From: Ectobacillus panaciterrae DSM 19096
Lineage (GTDB): Bacteria > Bacillota > Bacilli > Bacillales > Bacillaceae_G
Assembly: GCF_000430785.1 (NCBI RefSeq)
Contig: NZ_AUMR01000011.1
Coordinates: forward strand, 1-64,000
Reading direction: 5' to 3'
DNA length: 64,000 bases
Part shown: positions 17,009 to 24,877 of the stretch, piece after piece
Layout of the letters: the number at the start of each line of letters is the position of its first letter
How positions within the stretch are numbered: position 1 is the first letter of the stretch
Position numbers and translations under genes: made by a program
The notes under the pieces: generated by a model
What the model was told of the DNA's origin: nothing
The model's database searches: none
The model's input: the letters and a program-made list of their open reading frames with translations, nothing else

Positions 17009-17559
17009 CCCATACTTTATGATCCATACGTTTAAACTCCTAAATCATTTTTTAGATTTGAGCTCACGCACCGCAGATAAAGAAATAAAAAAGAATTGAG
17101 GTTAACATTTTCATAAAAAAGAAGGCACGCCCACCGATGCGTGCCCTTCAATGGAGGGTACTTATATAGGAGATGCCAGTCCTATATAAAACTATTATAC
17201 CAACTATCCTTATCGAATTTTGTAAAACTATGCATAAATCCTGAAAATATTTTCAGAAAAATTAGATAAGAGAAATTGAAGAATGATAAGGATTTCTGAA
17301 ACCAATTCCATAAAACTTAAAAAATAATTGTTCTACATTCTATGTCGAATTATATCGAACGTATATACAATTATTATGATATACACCTATATTCTTGCTG
17401 CATAGTGCAATATATGTTTATAATATGACTGCTCATGCGGACAAAATTGATTTGCACTCACTGTAATATGACGATTTTGATTTTCCGTAATGATTATAGC
17501 TTGAATGGTTTTTATTTCTCCATTGATTAAAAGAAGATAATCGTTGCCCTTCTTCTTTT

Positions 17560-18021
17560 TTATATCGTACTGACAACCTTCGTTCCTACTGCCAAGTCAT
17601 GGTATCCCCGATTATCCCGTCGAAACAGCATCATATATACATTCACGATTGCGGGAATGCCAAGCAATACCATATTAGGAATGAGCACGGAAATAAAACG
17701 CAATACAAGTGTGCCAAATCCGGCTTTTTCGCCATTTTGCTTCACAAGACGCGTACGTGTAAACTTCTTTCCTACCGTACAACCATTCCATAACAGGGGC
17801 AGAATCACAAAATATGCTGACATTAATACAAACGCAAGCGTAAAATCATAGCGGTAATCGCCGAAGCTCACATTAAATCGATTCGCAATGGCGCTGTAAT
17901 TTCCTGTTGCCAGCGCAACAATCGCTCCATACAGAAGAGAAATAAGAAACATATCCATAACAGCGGCTCCAATGCGATTCATTGTTACAGCCGGGCGATG
18001 CATTTTCAGGTTCATATTCAC
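17560..18021 (-). CDS. RDD-family membrane protein
   Basis: 153 residues with three hydrophobic segments (about 20-40, 65-82, 105-130). The RDD signature appears near the first helix (MNRIGAAVMDMFLISLLYG) and after the last (LFRRDNRGYHDLAVGTKVV). Central GKKFTRTRLVKQNGEKAGF is the usual cytoplasmic loop. RDD proteins are proposed Na+(Li+,K+)/H+ antiporters or transport-related, but most are uncharacterised. The GTG at 18021 follows AAAGGTAGACC; the ATG at 18015 is an alternative. It is monocistronic, with an AAGAAGA/TCTTCTT hairpin downstream (17530-17558). Confidence 0.8.
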   Translation of the reverse strand: MNMNLKMHRPAVTMNRIGAAVMDMFLISLLYGAIVALATGNYSAIANRFNVSFGDYRYDFTLAFVLMSAYFVILPLLWNGCTVGKKFTRTRLVKQNGEKAGFGTLVLRFISVLIPNMVLLGIPAIVNVYMMLFRRDNRGYHDLAVGTKVVSTI

Positions 18022-18170
18022 GGTCTACCTTTCTGTACATTCTTTACGATGTTCATCGTAACATGTCCATTTATTACTTGTAAACAAGGGACTCTGCGCC
18101 CTTTTGTAACAAATTGAAAACAGCCGTGCTACAATGAAAAAGAGAGTACTATTAAAGCGAGGAATGGAAA

Positions 18171-18371
18171 ATGGCAGTACAACGTGAAATCGATTACAGC
18201 ATTTCATTTGGCGATCTCGCCATTGTGAATGGATTATCTGTTCATTCACAAGAATTCGATCATACTTATTTTTATACAGGCCAATTAGGCGTTACATTCC
18301 AAAAAGATCAAGTTTACTTTATAGTCTGGCTTATGCACCTTTTTCAAGGAAGGGTGAACGAGGCCTCATAA
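18171..18371 (+). CDS. Hypothetical protein, 66 aa
   Basis: MAVQREIDYSISFGDLAIVN, with GQLGVTFQKDQVYFIVWLMH. GCGAGGAATGGAAA precedes the ATG. It is short and beta-rich in appearance, without membrane segments. Function unknown; it abuts a convergent gene with only 6 bp between stops. Confidence 0.5.
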   Translation: MAVQREIDYSISFGDLAIVNGLSVHSQEFDHTYFYTGQLGVTFQKDQVYFIVWLMHLFQGRVNEAS

Positions 18372-18377
18372 GCTTTT

Positions 18378-18632
18378 TTATTGCTCACGCCGATATTGCA
18401 GCCACGCTGACACAAAAAAACTGCCTAGCGCTGCTCCGATTAAAATCAATGCCCATATGCGCAGCTCTTCCCCCATTTTCCCGGAACCCATAAAAAACAG
18501 CATCAAGAAATATGCTCCTCCGAACATATACAACAGAGAGGGAATATACGACACAAATGCATTCTCTAAAAACAATTTGCATATGCTGTAACTAAGCAAA
18601 CAAGCTGTACTAATAATAAGAACCGCCGCCAT
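18378..18632 (-). CDS. Small membrane protein, 84 aa
   Basis: Three hydrophobic segments (about 1-18, 25-48, 58-77) and a basic end LQYRREQ. The ATG at 18632 lies 6 nt after AAAGGAGG; the GTG at 18638 overlaps the ribosome site and is unlikely. Function unknown. Confidence 0.65.
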   Translation of the reverse strand: MAAVLIISTACLLSYSICKLFLENAFVSYIPSLLYMFGGAYFLMLFFMGSGKMGEELRIWALILIGAALGSFFVSAWLQYRREQ

Positions 18633-18716
18633 GGACACCCTCCTTTTTCTTAGTATGCAACGCTTTATAAGCTTCTTATAAAGCCAAAAAAAGCCAGGTG
18701 CAATCCCCCGGCTCCC

Positions 18717-19064
18717 TTACTTACTGGTGATCTTATTAAATAACAGCTTGTATACACCGTTTCCAAACAACATACTGCCCACTATAAGGAGACTATCCTT
18801 TAAAGCAGTGACATATAAAAGTACGGTTGCATCTGCCGCTTCGCTGAGATATAAAACATACGAAAGCAAAAACGCACCGATCAGCACATACCATATATAC
18901 TTGCCAAGCCAATGCGCCCCCAGCACTCCAAACAAAAAGAAGCTGGCTATATAAAGCTGCACCCATATGAATAGAAAATCAGGACTCCAAGCAAACACCA
19001 GCATCCAAATCAGTTTTAAGCAAAGCGTTCCGGCACATCCCACAGCGGCTGCAATCCCCCTCAC
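18717..19064 (-). CDS. Small membrane protein, 115 aa
   Basis: Starts MRGIAAAVGCAGTLCLKLIW (GTG start 9 nt after AAAGGAG). Four hydrophobic segments span nearly the whole length. No recognisable motif. It lies 80 bp upstream of another small membrane protein on the same strand, so the two may be co-transcribed. Confidence 0.6.
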   Translation of the reverse strand: MRGIAAAVGCAGTLCLKLIWMLVFAWSPDFLFIWVQLYIASFFLFGVLGAHWLGKYIWYVLIGAFLLSYVLYLSEAADATVLLYVTALKDSLLIVGSMLFGNGVYKLLFNKITSK

Positions 19065-19294
19065 GCCTCATGCTCCTTTCCGAACTGCCTGTACCAGCAT
19101 ATGCTGGAATGACTGGAAGGTTGAGGGTGTTTGTCTTTGCAAGTAAGGATTTTTGGCCGGGTGTAAACAAACAAGAATCCTTTTAAACTTGAGCGTTGTA
19201 CGTTTATCTGTTTTTGTCATATAGAGGAGTACTGCTGCATATACATAGGAACAAAATGCACCAATTTGGATTTTCCCCATGCGTTCATGCTGAA

Positions 19295-19326
19295 AAGGCT
19301 TCTGAACTTGGAAGCCTTCTTTTTTA
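19295..19326. terminator. Terminator beside the Nudix gene
   Basis: AAGGCTTC (19295-19302) and GAAGCCTT (19311-19318), followed by a T-rich run on the plus strand. Confidence 0.7.
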
Positions 19327-19773
19327 TTCAGTTAACACCACAAAAAACTTGTGCAGAATCTTTTCTGTAGTAGCATTCAGCTTCGGCAATCTGTCTACCG
19401 GAAAGTATTTTAAATCCAAACCTTCTTCATCAAGCTGAAGCACTCCTTCTGCTCCGTCCGCTTGAAAAACATTGATTACATTATATACCTCATCTCCGTG
19501 CGGATATTTATAATATAAGGCCTGACCCGATAAAACGCCCAGAAAACGAAATGCTTGGGCATGTAAACCTGTTTCTTCAAGCAGCTCGCGTGCCGCAGTG
19601 TCCTCTATTGTTTCCCCCGGCTCCATTGCCCCTCCAGGAACACTCCAATCCAACGTGTCTGACCGGAGCTGCAGAAGTACTTCATGCTTTTCATTTAAAA
19701 CAATAACTGCCGACCCGACAATAATGAGCGGTCTTGTCCCTACTATGTTTCGTAATTCTTGAATATACCTCAT
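19324..19773 (-). CDS. Nudix hydrolase
   Basis: 149 residues. The Nudix box is complete at 47-70 (GGAMEPGETIEDTAARE, then LLEETGL), matching GX5EX7REUXEEXGU. Flanking strands (VGSAVIVLNEKHEVLLQLRS; YNVINVFQADG) fit the fold. It should hydrolyse a nucleoside diphosphate linked to another group; the substrate cannot be read from sequence. GGAGAGCCGCAA precedes the ATG. It is monocistronic. Confidence 0.88.
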   Translation of the reverse strand: MRYIQELRNIVGTRPLIIVGSAVIVLNEKHEVLLQLRSDTLDWSVPGGAMEPGETIEDTAARELLEETGLHAQAFRFLGVLSGQALYYKYPHGDEVYNVINVFQADGAEGVLQLDEEGLDLKYFPVDRLPKLNATTEKILHKFFVVLTE

Positions 19774-19861
19774 TTGCGGCTCTCCTCCTCGCTCCTTTCT
19801 ACTCTACTACTCTTCCTATTCTGTTGACAACCTCTCAAAAAATAAAAAGCTCGAATGATTT

Positions 19862-20063
19862 ACTTATATAAGTCCACTTTGTTATTCCGACATATCTATC
19901 GTTTACCACGTAGAACAAAAGGGAAACTGCACTCGCTCCCTCTCTCTGGCTTACCCCTGCATGGGCCACGAAAAGGGTTTGACCGCTTCTATGCTTAGTT
20001 GGATGCTCTCTCCCCCCTAAAAGAGAAGTTTTTATGTCGATTTTTTTAGTTGCATTTATATAG
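19862..20063 (+). repeat. Dispersed structured repeat, family 1, copy C
   Basis: A divergent full-length copy: CTCTCTGGCTTACCCCTGCA, GGGTTTGACCGCTTCT and the right end TTATGTCGATTTTTTTAGTT match copy A. The left end ACTTATATAAGTCCAC differs. It sits between the Nudix gene and the NSGNS cluster. Confidence 0.7.
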
Positions 20064-20221
20064 CTTACATAATCCATTAGGCATTTTCATTTCCGCTCCA
20101 TCTATCATACCAGTACAAAAAACCAGCGTTTGTACTAGTTCATTTGCCCAAACTCCTTTGTCCCAGCGTGCATAAAGTATGGTGTAACCATATTGAGGAG
20201 ATGGAAAAAGGAGAGGTCATT

Positions 20222-21040
20222 TTGGCTAGAAACAATAGAAATAATAATTTGGCAAATGCTTTGGCTTCGGCTAGGCGCAACAGAAATAATAATTTGGCAA
20301 ATGCTTTGGCTTCGGCTAGGCGCAACAGAAACAATAATTTAGCAAATGCTTTAGCTTCGGTTAGGCGCAACAGAAATAATAATTTAGCAAATGTTTTAGG
20401 GCAAAGTTTCATTGGTGAAGTGATGGATAATAATACTGCACGCAGCAATGATAACACTAATAATAACAATTCAAGCACTGATAATAACAATTCAAGCACT
20501 GGCGGTGGTGCTGGCGATGGCGCCGGCGGTGACGCTCGCGGTGGTGCCGGCGGTGGTGCTGGCGATGGTGCCGGCGGTGACGCTCGCGGTGGTGCCGGCG
20601 GTGACGCTCGCGGTGGTGCCGGCGGTGGTGCTGGCGATGGTGCCGGCGGTGACGCTCGCGGTGGTGCCGGCGGTGACGCTCGCGGTGGTGCCGGCGGTGA
20701 CGCTCGCGGTGGTGCCGGCGGTGACGCTCGCGGTGGTGCCGGCGGTGGTGCTGGCGATGGTGCCGGCGGTGACGCTCGCGGTGGTGCTGGCGGTGGTGCT
20801 GGCGGTGCTGGTTCAGAAAATGGAAGAACACATAACCATGCACACATTCAAAACAGTGGTAACTCCAGAGTGAGTTTAAATATCGACTCCGAGGTAGGAA
20901 CAAATCAAGATCAAGTGGCAACTACCGCATCAAATGCGAGAACGCGACAAAATGATCCGAACAACGATCTATTGAACACAGAACTGCTCGCTTCGCTGAT
21001 TCCCATGCTTAACAGGATAGTAAGCGACGAGCAGCAATAA
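20222..21040 (+). CDS. Repeat-rich NSGNS-motif protein 1 (Asn/Arg repeats, Gly-rich tract)
   Basis: 272 residues from TTG 20222 (AAAGGAGAGGTCATT upstream); ATG 20201 is in frame but overlaps that site. Order: four 15-residue repeats of the type RRNRNNNLANALASA (about 1-60), an Asn/Ser linker, then about 105 residues of 8-residue Gly-rich units (GDARGGAG and variants), then the conserved tail THNHAHIQNSGNSRVSLNID (about 202-221) and LLNTELLASLIPMLNRIV. The tail is shared with the next gene and its first half with the third. The Gly-rich DNA is far more GC-rich than its surroundings. No signal peptide. Function unknown; low complexity suggests a structural or surface role. Confidence 0.75.
   Translation: MARNNRNNNLANALASARRNRNNNLANALASARRNRNNNLANALASVRRNRNNNLANVLGQSFIGEVMDNNTARSNDNTNNNNSSTDNNNSSTGGGAGDGAGGDARGGAGGGAGDGAGGDARGGAGGDARGGAGGGAGDGAGGDARGGAGGDARGGAGGDARGGAGGDARGGAGGGAGDGAGGDARGGAGGGAGGAGSENGRTHNHAHIQNSGNSRVSLNIDSEVGTNQDQVATTASNARTRQNDPNNDLLNTELLASLIPMLNRIVSDEQQ
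20502..20813 (+). repeat. 24-bp tandem repeats encoding the Gly-rich tract
   Basis: The unit GGTGACGCTCGCGGTGGTGC-CGGC (24 bp) alternates with a 21-bp GGTGCTGGCGATGGTGCCGGC-like variant. All units keep the frame. The unit is stop-free in several frames, which creates long shadow ORFs on both strands. Confidence 0.9.
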
Positions 21041-21153
21041 CAAGGAAGGCTGTTACAAGAAACGACAAGAAGGAAAAAACAAAACCACAATTGCCAGTAC
21101 TGCCACAGGCTACTATATAAAGGTGACTTTTTATCCATAAGGGAGGATCTTAA

Positions 21154-21384
21154 ATGACTAAAAACCATGCACACATTCAAAACAGCGGTAACTCCAGCGT
21201 GAGTTTAAATGCGGACTCCGAAGTACGATCAAATCAAAGTCAAGAGGGAGATGCCGTATCAAATTTGATTGCTGACACAACCACAGCTGCATCACCAGCT
21301 ATGACAAACAATGGACTGTTAAATGAACAATTACTTGCGTCTTTAATTCCGCTGCTTAATAAGTTAGTGAAAAATGATCAATAA
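21154..21384 (+). CDS. NSGNS-motif protein 2
   Basis: 76 residues: MTKNHAHIQNSGNSSVSLNA, then an acidic/Thr-rich spacer and LLNEQLLASLIPLLNKLVKN. It is a compact version of its neighbour, consisting only of the conserved N-motif and the C-terminal helix, with no repeats. AAGGGAGGATCTTAA precedes the ATG. The 110 bp between this gene and the one upstream reappear after this gene (CTGTTACAAGAAA and ACAAAACCACAATTGC), so gene plus spacer were duplicated in tandem. Confidence 0.7.
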   Translation: MTKNHAHIQNSGNSSVSLNADSEVRSNQSQEGDAVSNLIADTTTAASPAMTNNGLLNEQLLASLIPLLNKLVKNDQ

Positions 21385-21497
21385 CAAGAGAAGCTGTTAC
21401 AAGAAAAAGAGCCGGGGAAAAAAACAAAACCACAATTGCTGACAGTTCCATGGGCTACTCTTGTAGCCTTTTTCTTTATAAAAGGGAGGGAGATAGA

Positions 21498-21914
21498 ATG
21501 CGCAACCATGCAAGCATTAAAAACAGCGGAAATTCCAATGTCAACGTGAATGTACAAGTAGATACAAGCTCTTTAGCCTATTCGATGGCCTGCTATTGGC
21601 ATACAAGTGGCATGATCAATGATGAGCAATTCGTGCAAATGATAACAAATTTAAACAGTCTGCTTGGCAAAGGCGATATACCGCTGCCTCCGCTTTTGTC
21701 TAACACTGTTCCTTCACCTAACGCTTCTCCTTCACCTAACGTTTCTCCTTCGCCTAACGCTTCTCCTTCACCTAACGTTTCTCCTTCGCCTAACTCTTCT
21801 CCTTCATCTAACTCTTCTCCTTCATCTAACTCTTCTCCTTCATCTAACTCTTCTCCTTCATCTAACACCATTCGCATAAAAAATGATGTAACGACTTTAC
21901 GAAGATTCATTTAA
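21498..21914 (+). CDS. NSGNS-motif protein 3 with SPSPN repeats
   Basis: 138 residues: MRNHASIKNSGNSNVNVNVQ, a helical part (LAYSMACYWHTSGMINDEQF, NLNSLLGKGDIP), then about nine 6-residue repeats SPSPNA/SPSPNV/SPSSNS (about 73-123) and the end TIRIKNDVTTLRRFI. The first 15 residues match the other two proteins. The 18-bp repeat unit grades from SPSPN to SPSSN, a sign of recent expansion. GGGAGGGAGATAGA precedes the ATG; the frame upstream of 21498 is not used. Function unknown. Confidence 0.7.
   Translation: MRNHASIKNSGNSNVNVNVQVDTSSLAYSMACYWHTSGMINDEQFVQMITNLNSLLGKGDIPLPPLLSNTVPSPNASPSPNVSPSPNASPSPNVSPSPNSSPSSNSSPSSNSSPSSNSSPSSNTIRIKNDVTTLRRFI
21712..21867 (+). repeat. 18-bp tandem repeats (SPSPN-type)
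   Basis: About nine units of CCTTCACCTAACGCTTCT with small changes (GCT/GTT/TCT; CCT/TCT), all in frame. Confidence 0.9.
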
Positions 21915-21935
21915 GAAAACGAGATGGTTTTCTTA
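21912..21935 (+). terminator. Hairpin at the end of the NSGNS cluster
   Basis: TAAGAAAAC and GTTTTCTTA with a 6-nt loop; it overlaps the stop of protein 3 but lacks a clear T-run. Confidence 0.5.
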
Positions 21936-22009
21936 TATGCCGGGACAAAGGTACAAGCAAATTCGTCCCATTTACATACACTGCTATATCCCACGTTCGA
22001 GGTGTTTGT

Positions 22010-22627
22010 ATGACCTATGTAAAAGTATGTGTTTGTATTACTCCTGAAGCGGAAACAAGAGGCAATCGCATCCAGCGGGACTTTGTATTGTCAAAAGAAA
22101 TTTGGCGTCCTATTTCTTTTCAGCTAAACAAAGTAATCCAGCTTTCCGCCTATACCTTTCGTGACCGGGAGATCAGCTACATTACACCGTTTAGAGAACA
22201 GCCGAAAGTGCATAGCTTGCTGCAAAAATGCGCCTCTCTTTCTCCCGAATCCGAAATTTACGTTTGCTATGTGGGCGGTGATTATTTTCAAGAACCTCAT
22301 GTGATTGGCTGTGCTTATTCCCAGCGCTGCAAAGACACATGGAAAGGATTTATCTTATTGACAAACTCTGCCGCCTCCCGTCCTAATATGTATACGCTGG
22401 CTCATGAGCTTGGACATATTCTTCTTACGCGCCGTAAAGACGGCTTCCTTACAAATGCTGATCCCGATTCCCCGCATGGCTCTGTTCACCACCCTGATCC
22501 TTTTAATTTGATGCATGCTGTCGTTCCCACTCCAAAGCACATTCGGCAGCTTGACCGTCTTCTCTCAGCCAATCAGCTTGAAACAGCGCTGCAGAGCCCT
22601 CTTCTCCACAAAAAAAGTAACCTGTAG
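22010..22627 (+). CDS. Metzincin-like zinc metallopeptidase
   Basis: 205 residues. The zinc motif HELGH is at 132-136 (YTLAHELGHILLTRR). A Met-turn-like PFNLMHA follows at 164-170, with His156, His160 or His161 as possible third ligand. The N-terminal half has the strand-helix pattern seen before such peptidases (IQRDFVLSKEIWRPISFQL; ISYITPF; EIYVCYVGG). No signal peptide, so it acts in the cytoplasm, leaves by another route or is released on lysis. GAGGTGTTTGT precedes the ATG. It follows the three NSGNS genes in the same direction and may process one of them; that link is inference. Confidence 0.75.
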   Translation: MTYVKVCVCITPEAETRGNRIQRDFVLSKEIWRPISFQLNKVIQLSAYTFRDREISYITPFREQPKVHSLLQKCASLSPESEIYVCYVGGDYFQEPHVIGCAYSQRCKDTWKGFILLTNSAASRPNMYTLAHELGHILLTRRKDGFLTNADPDSPHGSVHHPDPFNLMHAVVPTPKHIRQLDRLLSANQLETALQSPLLHKKSNL

Positions 22628-22650
22628 AGGCTACTTTTTTTGTGGAGAAG
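22601..22650. terminator. Long bidirectional terminator after the metallopeptidase
   Basis: CTTCTCCACAAAAAAAGTA (22601-22619) is mirrored by TACTTTTTTTGTGGAGAAG (22632-22650). It overlaps the last codons and ends the cluster. Confidence 0.85.
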
Positions 22651-22725
22651 ATTGGGTATATGTAAAATATTTCTCTCTGCTTTCCCATCACATTGTATAT
22701 ACAAAAAAGTAGAATGTACGGGAAA

Positions 22726-22747
22726 GAGCACCAGTTTCCCGGTGCTC
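22726..22747 (-). terminator. Terminator of the YvrJ-type gene
   Basis: GAGCACC (22726-22732) and GGTGCTC (22741-22747); on the minus strand TTTCCC follows. Confidence 0.6.
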
Positions 22748-22752
22748 CCTCA

Positions 22753-22899
22753 TCATTCAACTGTTTGCTTCCATTGCTGCGGCAGCTTTTCAATTGCCAG
22801 TACAACAGCATCAAGCTTGCTTTCAATCCTATGCAGCAAATAGAGTGTAACCACAATAGGAAACCCGACATTGCCGATTAAGGATATCCATTCCTCCAT
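22753..22899 (-). CDS. YvrJ family small membrane protein
   Basis: 48 residues, too short for most gene finders. MEEWISLIGNVGFPIVVTLY and LLHRIESKLDAVVLAIEKL match the YvrJ family (PF12841): one transmembrane helix with the GNVGFPI motif, then an amphipathic helix. The ATG at 22899 lies 7 nt after AAAGGAGG. Role unknown; YvrJ members are often phage- or sporulation-associated. Confidence 0.85.
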   Translation of the reverse strand: MEEWISLIGNVGFPIVVTLYLLHRIESKLDAVVLAIEKLPQQWKQTVE

Positions 22900-22954
22900 G
22901 CCCATTCCTCCTTTCTCGCTTTATATATAAACGAGAAAAGAGCAAATAGGCTTA

Positions 22955-23940
22955 TTATTTTACAGCATCAATAAAAGAATTTGTCCGAATTCCGGAACGG
23001 TTGAGATTTGTCGTCACATTCACTTGAATCTTGGCGCGAACAAACTCTTCATTCCAGTTTTTCACCTTTTTAAATTGCTTATAGTTTTGACGGTACATCC
23101 TCTCGCCAAAACCGAAAATATCAGCCTTAAATTCTGTTTGCACTTTGTGAATGGTTTGTAAAATATCTTTCTCAACTGATTCATTTACCCTCTTATTGAA
23201 TTCTTTGTATGTAGCATTATTCAAAAGAGAGCGATTGCATACTGCACTATCAATTCTTCCCTCCTGCTGAATATTAACTTGAAAATGAGGGATGCCGTCT
23301 TTATAAAAGGCCTTTACACCCGTATGAATATCGTAAAGTCTAACCATAAATTTCCGTTTTTTCTCTGCCTTGCAAAAGGTATCTAGTTCCGTTTGTTTTA
23401 TGCTTCCTTGTATCCACATATAATTCTTTGCGTCTTGCATTGATAAGAAGCCCCTTAGTTTGTCCTTATTGAACACAGCTAAATGTGTGATGGCAGCAAC
23501 AGGGTTAGGCTTCTTTTCCGTTTTACCATTCGCGCTGCCCCCTCCATCATTTTGTTTAAAGGTGAAGGCAGGCAAAACCGCTTGCTTTCCACTGGCAATT
23601 AGCGATTCCAAAAATTCCTGAACTTGCACCTCAGGACTTAGCCCCCAATGCTTACTGGCAGTCTTAAGCTGCCTTTTCATCTTAAGCGTAGTCACTTTTT
23701 GAATTGGATAAGACGTCTCTAACACTTGAAATGCAGTGGAATCTTTCGCCACTATAAGATTCAAGCCGGTTCGAATTTGGCGGTTTCGCTCCAGTCAATC
23801 TATAATATCATCAAGCCCTTTCCTTCCTACATCTTCACTGATAACAAACATTTGTAAGTGTGAATAAATCAATTCACATGTAACCTTTGACTGTATCCTC
23901 TCTAATAAGTTCATGTATAGAGTTGCCCTCCTCAACTACA
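22955..23940 (-). pseudogene. Decayed GerC-type germinant receptor lipoprotein
   Basis: The long open part (22955-23764) encodes the C-terminal two domains of a Ger(x)C protein: NLIVAKDSTAFQVLE near its start and VEKDILQTIHKVQTEFKADI with FGFGERMYRQNYKQFK at the end, typical of GerAC. Upstream, in frame, lies DDIID-TGA-LERNRQIRTG. The TGA at 23795-23797 replaces an expected TGG. Further upstream, SHLQMFVISEDVGRKG is preceded by a frameshift and the signal peptide is gone. GerC normally anchors in the spore inner membrane with GerA and GerB. This copy cannot give a full product. Confidence 0.85.
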
Positions 23941-23941
23941 A

Positions 23942-24400
23942 TTACTGAACTTGTACCACTGCTTTCCCTTCCAGTAAGTGTCCTGCAACCGTATTAGGTC
24001 GTTCTGTATTATAAGTAGTAGGGAAGATTGTAATGGCCTTGTCTGCAATAAATTCTTCAATTTGTCCGGAATCTAATAGCGCGCGCTTCTACTTTTCTCA
24101 GCTGGAGCGCTAAACCGATTTCTATTCCTTCCAGCAACAGAAGCGCATAACCTTTTAATAGAGCCGTCATAGCTTGGTGTTTATCATGAACATATTGATA
24201 CGGAAGCCCATTAATAAACCGTTTCCGTACATCTTCTAATATACAGCTGCTGGTTATTTCATGATTATAATCTAAATCAATGTCTGTTAATACTTGAGCC
24301 AGTTGTTCATTCATGTGCTGCGAGTCAACCAGGGTGCTAAAGAATACAAGGATCCCATCTATATGAACCAATCGGACAGGAAGTATATTTAAATCTGAAG
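23942..24400 (-). pseudogene. Decayed GerA-type receptor subunit fragment
   Basis: Two frames together encode a piece of the cytosolic N-terminal GerA domain: SDLNILPVRLVHIDGILVFF, VDSQHMNEQLAQVL, YALLLLEG and, after a frameshift near 24060, LDSGQIEEFIADKAITIFPT and TERPNTVAGHLLEGKAV. All membrane helices are missing: at about 23942 the sequence jumps to the gerC remnant. The start of the gene is also lost, because the gerB remnant runs straight into it. Deletions thus fused B, A and C pieces. Confidence 0.85.
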
Positions 24401-24877
24401 TATGAAAGCCACTATAAAAAATAAAACAAAAGGCATAAAAACCTCTGTCGTTCGTCCCATCACTTCGATTCCTTTATACACTATATAAGCAACGAGAAAC
24501 GTGAGACAAAATACATCCACTTCGATTGGTGTATAAGGTAATATGGCACTGCTGATCAATTCCGCAAAGTCACGGATAACACGCGCTGCTATGTAAAAAA
24601 AATAAATAGTGTAAAAAACTGATATAGTCCGACCAATCCATTTTCCAAAAGCTTGATCCAACATACCGTACAAGTTTTTTCCTTTTGAAAATTCAACAAT
24701 CTTACAATATACATACATTAATGCGGCTCCAAATATAGATGCCAGAAACACAGCCAGCCACGCATCCTGTTTTGCACCCACACCGATTCCAATGACAACA
24801 GCGCTTCCAAGTTCAAAATTCATAATTAAAATGAACAATTGCCAAAGAGAAATATATTCCTTTGTAATTTGTTTCAT
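24389..24877 (-). pseudogene. Truncated GerB-type germination permease
   Basis: 162 residues of the N-terminal half of a Ger(x)B protein (normally about 365 aa; APC-superfamily transporter that binds germinant). ITKEYISLWQLFILIMNFEL, GSAVVIGIGVGAKQDAWLAV and KGKNLYGMLDQAFGKWIGR are diagnostic. The frame stops after helix 5 (FFIVAFILQI) where gerA sequence begins. The ATG overlaps the upstream small gene by 4 bp, a sign of the original operon. Confidence 0.88.

Larger units (their letters stand above)
16827..17559. other. Gene-poor 730-bp stretch with several hairpins
   Basis: I see no convincing gene. It contains a partial family-2 repeat (16928-16963), a terminator-like hairpin at 16990-17008, another at 17121-17150 (GAAGGCACGC/GCGTGCCCTTC, T-rich on the minus strand) and a TTATATAGGA/TCCTATATAA inverted repeat at 17163-17190. 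The rest (17200-17520) is AT-rich. The stacked minus-strand hairpins suggest one or more short untranslated transcripts, but this is inference. Confidence 0.4.

Noticed and set aside
17057-17104. 16-codon minus-strand ORF MKMLTSILFYFFICGA
   Set aside because: It follows a terminator hairpin directly and has no ribosome site.
19835-20077. 80-codon minus-strand ORF within repeat copy C (similar peptide in copy D)
   Set aside because: The shared RSGQT.HA.VNQRE-like peptide follows from the shared DNA core. Copies A and B do not keep the frame.
20502-20813. Possible CRISPR array
   Set aside because: The repeats are directly adjacent with no unique spacers, and they keep a coding frame.
20140-20921. 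Long overlapping ORFs on both strands in the Gly-rich region (141-235 codons)
   Set aside because: They exist only because the tandem unit has no stop in several frames. They lack ribosome sites and outside the repeats their residues are not protein-like.
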